The notes under the pieces are model-generated. The model was given only the letters and a program-made list of their open reading frames with translations, was not told the DNA's origin and searched no databases. This document shows, in pieces, positions 1 to 10,181 of a stretch of DNA of 64,000 bases; position 1 is the stretch's first letter; every line of letters begins with the position of its first letter. The position numbers and the translations under genes are program-made. This DNA comes from Oscarella lobularis (lineage: Eukaryota > Porifera > Homoscleromorpha > Homosclerophorida > Oscarellidae): NCBI RefSeq assembly GCF_947507565.1, contig NC_089193.1, positions 930,001 to 994,000 of the forward strand. The letters are read 5' to 3'.

Positions 1-315
1 GGTTATCGCAATTGCAACGCGGCGATAAGATTCCAGTTGTACGATTGCCGACAGCACGTAGCGGGCACTGCGTGACCCACGGGCAACCGCTTCCGGGAAA
101 AGATGACGACAAAGGATACTCTTCAAAAGGAAGATCGAGGCAAGTTGGATACGAAGCGATGACGGGCGATCGTCGTGCCAAAAGAAAAACGAGAAGAAGC
201 CATGGAAAAGCAGTCATCTGATTGCGTTGCCTTGGGCTTGTGTCGGCTTGAGGGACAATTAAAGGACACGACAGGGACGGCCGACGTTAGGCTAGCGTGC
301 GCTCGCCCGTTTCGA
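1..315. other. 5' flank of first beta-galactosidase gene
   Basis: No protein family is recognisable in this stretch. It presumably holds the promoter and 5' UTR of the gene whose ATG is at 316. A short frame beginning at 175 runs in frame into that ATG, but its translation before residue 48 does not look like protein-coding sequence, and a typical secretory signal peptide begins exactly at 316. No convincing TATA box was seen. Confidence 0.5.
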
Positions 316-3051
316 ATGTTCCAAATCGCTCTTCTGTTGGCGCTCGTTGGCCTCGCCGCGGCCGCCGACCGTTCGTTCACGATCGATTACAAGAACGATT
401 GCTTTCTCAAGGACGGGAAACCGTTTCGCTACATATCGGGAGGCATACATTACTTTCGCGTCCCTCGACCGTACTGGCAAGACCGATTGAAGAAGATTCG
501 AGCTGCCGGCTTGAATGCAGTTCAAACGTGCGTGCCAGCAAAGGCCTTGGTATGCGAAAAAACCCCGAACCTTTCAGGTACGTAGCGTGGAATGTCCACG
601 AACCGGTCCAAGGCCAATTCAACTTCGAAGGAGACGCCGACTTGGCAGCATTCTTAAAAGCTGCTCAAGACGCCGATCTTTTAGTCATTCTTAGAGCCGG
701 TATTTAGATAAATACTATAGTTTGATCACGTGGTCGATAGGAGATATGCCTAGGTCCGTACATTTGCGCTGAATGGGAGTCTGTGAGTGCAAATCGACGA
801 TTCCTAATTTTTCAGTCAGCGTTATCGTACATTCAGGGTGGATTTCCTGGCTGGTTGTCGAAGGATCCTTCCATTCGATTCCGATCGTCCGATCCAAGTC
901 TCTAACGCGAGGTCGTTTAGTGATTGGCTGATAAACGTTCTTTCTCCTTAGAATATCTCGGTCCAGTTGACTCCTACATGGCTAAGCTGCTACCCATAGT
1001 CAAACCACTTCTTTACGAAAACGGCGGTCCTGTTATTAGCGTTCAGGTAGAGAGAAAGCTGGACCCGGCACAGGGATTCTACAGCTCCAATACTTATGTA
1101 CATATCTGTAGGTTGAAAACGAGTATGGGAGTTTTCCAGCCTGTGACAAAGAGTACCTGCAGCATCTTGAAGATCTCTTTCGAAAATATCTCGGACCAAG
1201 CGTCGTTTTGTTTACAACGGACGGCGACTCGATTTCCTTATTGAAATGCGGAACATTGCCGTCATTGTACTCCACTGTTGACTTCGGACCCGGTTCGTAT
1301 TAGCGAAAGGATGCGGTTAGTGATCCTATTTCTCCTTGTATCTAGGTGGTGATCCCATGTCTCATTTTCTCTCCATGAGGGCCTATGAACCTCACGGGCC
1401 ACTCGTGAGAATTAGCCGAATCTATTTATGTAAATACTCTCAATAAATTTTCTTTCTAGGTTAATTCTGAGTATTACGCGGGATGGCTGGATCATTGGGG
1501 TGGTCACCACGCCCACGTAGATGCCTCTACTGTAGCGCAGTATCTCGACGAAATTCTCAAGCTCAACGCATCTGTGAACATGTAAGCAACAATTTACTCA
1601 CAAGTCGGCGTTCTTTTGAAATTGAAAAAGGTACATGTTCGAAGGGGGGACCAACTTCGGGTTCATGAACGGTATGCTTTTGGGCAAATCAGTTGGGGCC
1701 CTAGAGAGCTTTGTTTTCTAGGCGCTACAGCAAGTTCTGACGTAACTAGTTACGATTACGATGCTCCTTTGACTGAGGCAGGCAACATAACACCAAAATA
1801 TCAACAGATTCGGGAAGTTGTGGGAAAGGTGTGGCAGTTTTTCTTCTGCTACTCACTGGTTCATCTCTCTTACAATGTAGTATAATGGGCCACTGTCTCC
1901 ACTGATTCCTTCTTCCGCTCCTGTATATGATCCTTTCGATATTATGCTCACACAGGTAAATAATTAGTACTATGCCTTTAGAACACGTTCTTGATCTATT
2001 CTTTTTTGAAGTCTGCTTACATTTTGGATGCCCTGTCTGTTCTTGCACCATCCGGTCCCACTAATTCGACGTATCCGCTTCGAATGGAACAGCTGAATCA
2101 GGTCAGTGAACCAATTGTACATCTACGTAGCACTGACATCGTCTCTAATCCCAGAGCTATGGCTTCGTGTTGTATCGAGGTGTGACCCACGAATCGCTAC
2201 TGCGAGACAAAAAAGTCGGTGACGAGATCGTCGTTCAGTTGACGTACCTGAAAGACCGAGCCACGGTCTTGTTGCACAGAGTGAGATTGAATCTTCTTGA
2301 TGTCGACTATGTTTCGAACCTTTCTTTTTCCTTATTATTATTGTCTTAGGAAAATATTGTTACCGTTCAAGGCTCGATTGACAAAACTGTTTCGTTTGAT
2401 GTGTACTTTGGTCACAAGACGCTCGACTTCCTGGTTGAAAATACGGGCAGGATCAATTATGGGTCTCGTGTCGGCGATCCCAAGGCAGGACACCTGCTAT
2501 TCAATCTATGGTGCAATTTTGACGTTTCACCTAATGCAGGGTATAGTTGGCAACGTCACGTACGAAATGAGGACGATGACGAACTGGCAAATGTGGTCAA
2601 TACCATTAAATAACGTCACTGGAATACCGTTTCAAAATCTCACGGCGTACGTCTTCATGACTTGATGGCATCGTCGTATTCTCGTTCTCCTTTAGTCCTA
2701 CAATGGAAGTGCCGTCGTTCTTTCGCGGCACGTTTCAACTACCTGCAAACGTGCCTCCTCCCGATACGTACCTGAAATTGGACGGTTGGAATAAGGTGAA
2801 TTGTTTTGCGGCACACAAAAAAATTGATTCTGATTATGTGAGTGCAGGGTCAAGCTTTCATCAACGGTTTCAACTTGGGAAGGTACTGGCCGGTAATGGG
2901 ACCCCAGGTGACACTGTACGTACCGGGAATTCATCTTTTACCTCATCCTCAGCAAAACGAGCTTATCCTTTTCGAATTGATTAAGTCTCCATGCGGTAGT
3001 GACTTGAATTCGTGCAAAGTCAGTTTCGTTGATCAGCCTATTCTTGGTTGA
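316..3051 (+). CDS. GH35 beta-galactosidase, copy 1 (17 exons)
   Basis: This gene encodes a lysosomal or secreted acid beta-galactosidase of glycoside hydrolase family 35, like animal GLB1, which removes terminal beta-galactose from glycoconjugates. The protein starts with a signal peptide ([16 protein letters not shown]). Exons follow in the family order: [29 protein letters not shown], then GGPVISVQ spliced to VENEYGSF (the second Glu, 1121-1123, is the acid/base), [15 protein letters not shown] (nucleophile Glu at 1469-1471), and [14 protein letters not shown]. The C-terminal beta domains end with [16 protein letters not shown] and PILG-stop. Introns are about 45-70 bases. One intron after GDPK uses a GC donor, and the intron after the codons for RSSDP has the weak donor GTCTCT. 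All family landmarks are present and no break was found. The neighbour at 3870 is a tandem paralog. Confidence 0.93.
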
Positions 3052-3133
3052 TTGGGTGTGAGTGTGAACGCGTTCCAAATCCACTAGCTAGGCGCGTAAA
3101 TTTTCAGTCTGCAACTCTGTAGTTTATAGCCTC

Positions 3134-3139
3134 AATAAA
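3134..3139 (+). promoter_or_regulatory. Polyadenylation signal AATAAA
   Basis: A canonical AATAAA hexamer lies about 85 bases after the stop codon of the first beta-galactosidase gene and is the best candidate for its 3' end signal. Confidence 0.5.
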
Positions 3140-3869
3140 AATGATTGCCAAGATAATCTAATTAAAACCGCTGACTATTGCTTAGGGTTTGGTAAGTACG
3201 TCTTATACTGTATATACAAGGCAGTGGAGAGAGGGCTTTCTAGGGTGGTTAAGCTCCACACTTGACATACCTCCAGATGCACCTTCAATTGGGGCTCCCT
3301 TGGCTTCTCCATTCACACACGAGCAAGAAACGCTCCGCTTGAATTCTGAAACTCCAACTGGGTACAGTTAGGTGATTTTATGCAGTATGGCATCTCATCA
3401 AACGACGACGTACTTATTTATAAGGAATTCTTGACTTGACGTCATTCAGACTGCGAGAAAATTCATTAGAAAACACTAATGCCTTTTCGCTCTGAATGTA
3501 TCTTTTCGAAAAATAACAGTTATAAAATAAATACAGTCTCTTTCTGATCTCTTCTTTGGCATAAGGGAATCAATAATTGATTTGATTATCGTTGTCAACG
3601 TCACATAAAACGTTCGTAATCCACTGCTTTAGAATCACAGTGCATGATGGTGCAAAGAAGACGTTCTCACTTTCCTACAAAAGGGAGATAAACAGAAAAA
3701 GACTTGCAGGACGAGCAGGTGCAAACCAGTTTGCGTCGAGATCGAATAATTATGTCCAGAGTCACTAATCGTACGCGGAAAGTTGCGCGAAAGAAGCGGT
3801 GACCGTGTGACGTGAAAACTTGCGGAATTCATTCTCGTGTTTTAGCGTGCGCGAGTCTTCAGATCGTCA
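3140..3869. other. Spacer between the two beta-galactosidase genes
   Basis: About 730 bases without a recognisable gene. The last part should contain the promoter and 5' UTR of copy 2. The reading frames found here are short and match no family I know. Confidence 0.5.
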
Positions 3870-6654
3870 ATGTTTCGATTCGCTCTTCTATCGGCGTTCG
3901 TCGCTCTCGCCGCCGCCGCCAATCGTTCATTCACGATTGACTACACAAACGATTGCTTTCTAAAGGACGGAAAGCCGTTTCGCTACATATCGGGAGGCAT
4001 GCATTACTTTCGCGTCCCGCAACCCTACTGGCAAGACAGATTGAAGAAGATTCGAGCTGCAGGCTTGAATGCTGTTCAAACGTGAGTGCTTATAGAGAAA
4101 TCTCAACTTTGAGTAGGCTTTACATGCAGATACGTGGCGTGGAACGTCCACGAACCGGTTCAAGGCCAATTCAACTTTAAAGGAAACGCTGATTTAGCAG
4201 CCTTCATAAAAGCTGCTCAGGATGCCGATCTTCTAGTCATTCTCAGAGCCGGTTTGTTGTACATCGAGATCACGTGATAAGATTAATTGAGATGAGCTTA
4301 TTAGGCCCATACATATGCGCCGAATGGGAATCGGTAAGCGCAGCTGAAATATATATCTCGAAATACCTTTGTTGTCGTAACGTGCAGGGTGGATTTCCAG
4401 GCTGGTTGTCAAAGGACCCTACAATACGATTGAGATCGTCAGATCCAAGTCTCTTCATACGAACTGTCTTGACTGCTAATACCTATCTCTTTCATTAGGA
4501 TATCTCGGTCCAGTCGACTCCTACATGGCAAAGCTACTCCCTGTAGTCAAACCGCTTCTTTATGAAAATGGTGGTCCTGTTATTAGCGTTCAGGTCTCTA
4601 GGAAGAGACAGCCAAACCTTGTTCTACAGTGACGCTGACCCCCGTGTTCGTAGGTTGAAAACGAGTATGGGAGTTTTCCGGCCTGCGACAAAAATTACGT
4701 GCAGCATCTCGAAGATCTCTTTCGAAAATACCTTGGACCGAACGTCATTTTGTTTACAACGGACGGCGCTGCCGATTCCTATTTGAAATGCGGTGCATTT
4801 CCGTCACTGTATACTACGGTCGACTTTGGACCCGGTTCGTAAATCTACGTAGCAAAATGAGATGCGGAACTGATTCGATTCCTCCTCGTATCTAGGCGGT
4901 GATCCCATGTCTTCTTTTCGCGCCATGAGAGACTATCAGCCTCACGGACCTCTTGTGAGGATTAGACAAAGATTGATATAATTATTTGTTGGACGTATTC
5001 TGTCTAGGTTAATTCTGAGTTTTACACGGGATGGCTTGATCAGTGGGGCGGTCATCACGCCCACACGGATGGCGCTACTGTAGCGCAGTCTCTCGACAAA
5101 ATTCTGAAGCTCAACGCGTCTGTAAATATGTACGTCTGATAAGCTGAATCGATCTTTTATAGGCGCTCATTTTCTTTTTGTTTAATTAAATAGGTATATG
5201 TTTGAAGGTGGGACGAACTTCGGATTTATGAACGGTTTTAATTGCTTGAAATTTCATTCGCACCGTCTATTGTGCTCTGCTTGTGAATAGGAGCTCTAGG
5301 GAGTCCCGAAGTAACTAGCTACGATTACAATGCTCCTCTTACTGAGGCTGGCGATATGACGCCAAAGTATCAACAGATTCGGGATGTCGTGGGGAAGGTA
5401 AAGGCAACTTTTATATAGAAAACATTACTTTACTTCTGACTGTCGTAGTATAATGGGCCACTTCCTCCACCGATTCCCTCTTCCGCTATCGGCTATGATC
5501 CTATTGAAATAATGTTGACTCAGGTAATTGCTGCATATAACATGTCTGTGTAGGTGTTTCTAATTGATATACAGTCTGCTTATGTTTTGGATGCCTTGCC
5601 GGCTCTTGCGCCATCCGGTCCCACGAATTCGACATATCCACTTCGAATGGAACAGCTCAATCAGGTACATGGGTGCTCCCTTCCCCCACCCCCCTCCCCA
5701 TCAGTGTACGCGTCAAAACTACGGCAGTATCATCTCTAATGTTAGAACTACGGCTTTGTCTTGTATCGCGGTGGGACTAACGAATCGCCTCTGCACGACG
5801 ACAAAGTTGACGTCGACGAGATTGCCGTTCAAATTACGTACCTGAAAGACCGAGCCACGGTCTTGCTGGACAGAGTGAGATTGCATCTTCTCTATTTGAA
5901 CAAAAAGCTGACACGTTTCTCTGTTCGTAGAATAATATTGTTACCGTTCAAGGTTCGAGTGGAAAGCCAGCTTCGTTCAATGTGTCGTCCGGTCACAAGA
6001 CGCTGGACTTCTTGGTCGAAAATACGGGCAGGATTAACTATGGGGCTAATATCGGCGATCCTAAGGCAAGACACGTTCTAATTTATTTATTTATTTATTT
6101 ATAGCGAATTTTACCGGATATTGCAGGGTATCGTCGGTAACGTCACGTACAAAATGAAGACGATGACGAACTGGCAAATGTGGTCATTGCCATTGGATGA
6201 CGTCAATGGCGTACCGTTGAAAAATCTCACGGCGTACGTCTCATCTACGCAGGCAGCACGGCTTGACTGGTTTTACATGTCTTCTTTCTATTCAGACCTA
6301 CGATGGAGGTGCCGTCGTTTTTCTGTGCCACCTTTCAACTTCCCGCAAATATGTCTCCCACCGATACGTATCTGAAATTGGACGGTTGGAATAAGGTGAA
6401 TTGTTTCGCTTTACCTAGCATAAGAAAAATAATCCATTATGTGAGCGCAGGGTCAAGCGTTCATCAACGGTTTCAACTTGGGAAGGTACTGGCCGGTGAT
6501 GGGACCACAAGTGACACTGTACGTACCGGGAATTCATTTTCTACCTCATCCTCAGCAAAACAAGCTTATCCTCTTCGAATTGATTAAGTCTCCATGCGCT
6601 AGTGACTTGACTTCTTGCAAGATCAGTTTTGTTGATAAGCCTATTCTTGGCTGA
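3870..6654 (+). CDS. GH35 beta-galactosidase, copy 2 (17 exons)
   Basis: This is a tandem paralog of the gene at 316, with the same 17-exon structure and high similarity in every exon. The signal peptide reads [17 protein letters not shown]. The substrate-binding CAEWES motif, the acid/base Glu of VENEYGSF (4663-4665) and the nucleophile Glu of [15 protein letters not shown] (5017-5019) are all present, so the enzyme should be active. The C-terminus again ends [15 protein letters not shown] and PILG-stop. The intron after GDPK starts with GC (AAG|GCAAGA) and contains a TTTA microsatellite at about 6085-6103, so the GC donor is shared with copy 1 and predates the duplication. No frameshift or internal stop was seen. 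Copy 2 lacks a clear AATAAA close downstream. Confidence 0.93.
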
Positions 6655-7509
6655 TTGCGTGTATGTGTGAAAACGTGTGCTTTGTTTTGTATGCCCAAGC
6701 TCAGCGCAATTCGCGCTCCTAGCTTCGTTATTACCCGTCAATTTTTCGAGTTGAAACCGCTGATAAACTTTTACAATGATCTCACTGCTTACAGTACTGC
6801 TTACTAGTACGCACGGTGCAACTGCCTCCGAGTCGTTTTCACTGTTCACTCAACTGAGGCAAAGGCAACCAGTTACGCAGTATATATACATTTGAGAAGG
6901 CTCTGACAGACTGTTGAATTCTGAAATTCTAATCAGATCACCTAGCCCGAAAGTTTTGCAACTGGCAGTCTGCCGCCCAGAAAGCCTAGCAAAATAATGC
7001 ATCAGTTACAGAGTTATTCTAAACAATCACTGTTCTTGAAACTCCATCTTTACCTAATGGCTGAGTGCGGCCAAATCCACGCAAATAACAGCAATGCTTC
7101 TCGACGTTCTACCTCCTGCCACCAGCATGCAAACGTCCACGAACACTCACGCAGCACTCGTCTAGACGCAAAGTAGTTGAGCGCTCAGCGCGTCGATCGC
7201 GGCGCTGAGCTATGATCGAGGTTAGGGGATCCAGCTTCTTTTTCGATAATCGACGGCCCTTCAGGGGGCCGCATAAGGCGATTAGCACTAAAGGTAATCT
7301 AACGAGCAGCCTACCTGCATCGTAGCACGTTTCTAACCGCCTGCAGTCACAAAAAGTGAAGGGACATTATCCGGGCGTTTCGTCACGAATGAATGACATC
7401 AGGGAACCCTGGCTATATACAGCAGAGATACAGTAACTCTGGCTAGAGTGCCGTGGCCGGCTACTGTAGACTCGTACGACATTTAGCCCTGCAATGTAGA
7501 TCGAAATAA
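6655..7509. other. Intergenic, no gene seen
   Basis: No coding exon is recognisable. A 9-bp inverted repeat (GCTCAGCGC at 7183-7191 and its complement at 7202-7210) is the only local structure that I noted. Confidence 0.5.
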
Positions 7510-7667
7510 AAATTGGCGGAGACAACGTCGACGCCAGGTCGGTGAAGATGTTGATCGACTACGTGTACACGGGAAAGGTCCCCGACGTCGAACGACTGTA
7601 CGCGAGCGCTCATTTCCTTCAGTTTGACGACGTCGTCTGAAAGTGCAGCAAGTACGTGTTGCGTTGA
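7510..7667 (+). pseudogene. BTB/POZ-domain relic
   Basis: From 7527 the frame reads SVKMLIDYVYTG, then KVPDVERLYASAHFLQFDDV and a TGA at 7638-7640, followed by KCSKYVLR and a second stop at 7665-7667. This is the second half of a BTB/POZ domain (the LL-x-Y-x-YTG helix, the VxxLYxxAxxLQ helix and the VxxxCxxYL helix) as found in BTB-Kelch proteins. In a live gene Val-Val would continue into a Cys-containing helix, and here a stop interrupts it. No Kelch or BACK exon follows. I read this as a decayed fragment. A short exon of a live gene is unlikely because the stop falls inside the domain core. Confidence 0.6.
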
Positions 7668-7854
7668 AAAACAAATCTGATTTTAGTGGGCCTTTTCAAT
7701 GATCCCAAATGCAAACACATGTGCTAGTTCAGACAAAAAAAAACACTCTATCAATCTCATCGACTAAATTTAAGCTATACGTATGGTTGAAGAGGAGTCT
7801 ACCGACTGTTACTATACCATACAGTATAATATACGGTACATATATTCCGTATAC

Positions 7855-9500
7855 TCATTCGAGGGAGACACGTCCGACTGGATCGAGCTCAGTAATCAAA
7901 TTACCAGTGCTACCATCTATAACCTTTCCAATGAAGGCAGCAAACGGATTGGATGAGAGAAAGACGGTTTTTTCTGAAGATTGGGCGATATCTATGGACA
8001 CCACATATTCTTGCAGATACCTATACCAAGCACAACCGCTGAGATTTTGGAAAATCTCCCATTTGAGCCCACAAACAGTTAACTCAAGGAGATGCTTCCT
8101 CTCCTCAGACTTCATCTCATTGAGCGGAAGTGAAAGATACTTCCAAATGTCAGATCCTATCTTCGACGAAATTTCCTCTTCACAGAATTTTAACGTGGCT
8201 TTTGGGTTCTCTATCGACACCATCAAAACGAGATGACATAGAAGAGCGGGGTTCGCGTCTGAAGCATCCGCGCACGTGTCGACATCAGTTATTGAAACAT
8301 TAGGATGCTTTTTCTGAACAAATTCCTTTGCTTTTTCAAAAGCCGTGTCTGATACCTAGAGAAGTGAAGAAAGTAAACATGAACCTTAATTTTATACAAT
8401 GTATTCAACCTGCGATGGAAGATTCAGGACGAGAGATATCACAGTGTGGCCGTTTGTAGGACACCTGACGAGGTTCAGCCAAGCCAGAGCCATGCATGAT
8501 CCTGTTGCGGCAAAATGGCAACGAGGAGTCGAAGGGTTGACAAAAAACGCATGAAAGACATCACGCATAAAGATAATCATGCGCTTATCCAAAGAAAACC
8601 CGTCAGGCGTTTTCCAAAAGAACCACTCCTGGATTTCATCCAGAAGAAAGAAGACGCGAGATTTTCCTCATCGTCCTACTTAGGAGTGCTTTGAATTGCC
8701 ATGGACCTTCATCTCTCCTTGGAAACGCTTTGCACGAGTCCGGAAACGACATACCCAACTCTTCTTCACACGCCGATTGAATGAGTCTAATCAAGGAGAG
8801 AAGGAAATCATACGGTGACGAAAGAGTCAAGTGGAGTTTGCAGTCTATGAAGATAATATTTGCCCCTTCTTTGCCGCTATCTCCAAATGATGAATTCTTT
8901 CGAATTAAAGCTGGGATAACGTCCCTCAGCCATGTAGTTTTACCTGCAGAGAATAAGAAAATCACTCCAACATGTGCTAATGGATGTCACTGACTGACGC
9001 TAACCGGTCTTAATGAGTCCATTAATGATTAGAGGTGAACGACCAGATTGAAATTGTGCCAAGTAATTGAGCCAATTCTCTGTCATTATTATGCCTTTGC
9101 CTTCATATACAAAGGTGTCTGAGGTGGACAGAGTAATGATGCTGATTGGATCTCCATTTTCGTTGGTTGCATGTGAAACCTCCGCTGAAGGATATCGCTC
9201 GGAAGAGTACTCAGATTCGCTATAGAAAAACAACGTAATAGATCATAGGCAGTTGCGAACACTTCCCAAGTAACGTTATCCTGATCTGTTATCAATATCT
9301 CCACGTGACTTACAAAAGTTACGTCCTAATTTCAGTTTTCTCTGTTTTCGCGAACGTTATATACTCTCTATCATTTACCTGCTGCCCAATTCATTCAGGG
9401 AAAAATTTCCCAGTTTACAGCAAGATATATAAGCCCCAATCCATGAGACCCGACAAGTCGCCGTTCACGCTTAGTTTCGACTCCGACTTTCGAGGCGCAT
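7855..9500 (-). pseudogene. P-loop NTPase gene with two frameshifts
   Basis: Reading right to left, exons give SGLMDWGLYILL (about 9430-9500, tentative), HVEILITDQDNVTWEVF, ENWLNYLAQF and SPLIINGLIKTG. That last exon is spliced at about 9004/8944 to GKTTWLRDVIPALI, so the Walker A (GLIKTGKTT) is built across an intron. A Walker B (RVFFLLDEIQEWFF, about 8627-8665) and a sensor-like CHFAATGSCMALAW motif follow. The last exon (7855-8355) has no known motif and ends with a stop at 7855. Two frame changes interrupt the chain, at a T run near 9224 and an A run near 8660. Each is a single-base homopolymer difference, so either the gene is dead or the assembly has indels. I could not name the family. 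It resembles single-domain P-loop ATPases found scattered in eukaryotes. Confidence 0.55.
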
Positions 9501-9708
9501 GAAAAAGGAAAAAGCTGGCGTTTGAGCGTAGCATGCAGTTTCCGGCTGTTGTTCATGAACGCTACTACTTAGATAGGTAGTGCTCTGAACTAAAATTAGT
9601 CTCGCGCGGCCAGCCCCTCCCCTTGCTTGATCATGCCACTTTTGGGAAAAAATTTACCGCGTGAAGCTATCCAAGATGGCGTCCCGACCGCGTGTAGTTG
9701 TACTTCAA

Positions 9709-9782
9709 GTTCAAGCCGTCTCTTCTTTTTGAGGCGTCGTGTTCTACTACAACGCTTCAAAAATAGAGAGACGGCTTTGAAC
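9709..9782. repeat. Imperfect hairpin, about 30-bp arms
   Basis: The left arm begins GTTCAAGCCGTCTCTT and the right arm is its near-complement ending AGAGACGGCTTTGAAC. The arms are about 30 bp, with a few mismatches and one-base gaps, around a 14-base loop. It could be a small foldback element or an RNA hairpin. Confidence 0.6.
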
Positions 9783-10181
9783 TAAGCCAAGAATCAGACT
9801 AATTCTGTGGGGTCGCAGTGGATTGAGAGATCGCTTCATTTATGTAGACCATCGTACTTACCGTGACGCTATTTTTGACATTTCACTGAGACTGTACGAG
9901 CACTGTGAAGCAAGGATCCGTTGTGAGTGAAACGAGTGAAACGGGAGGTCGGGAGCCAACGGTCACGTGGCGAAAGCCCGAATACAGCCCACCAGCAAAG
10001 GGACACCAGAGCTATAGACAAATCTACAAATACAAATCTACGCTGCTCGATCCGCCGTGCATCGACCGTGGCGAAGGTAAAACAGTCGCATTAATTTTAA
10101 CCATATATGCTAAAACTGCGCAAACGTTTGGCCACGAAACAGTAAAGTGTAAAACACAAAAAGGAAATGAAAGAAAATATT

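Noticed and set aside
175-585. 136-codon frame running upstream of and through exon 1 of the first beta-galactosidase
   Set aside because: Only the part from 316 on matches the enzyme. The end of the frame reads through an intron.
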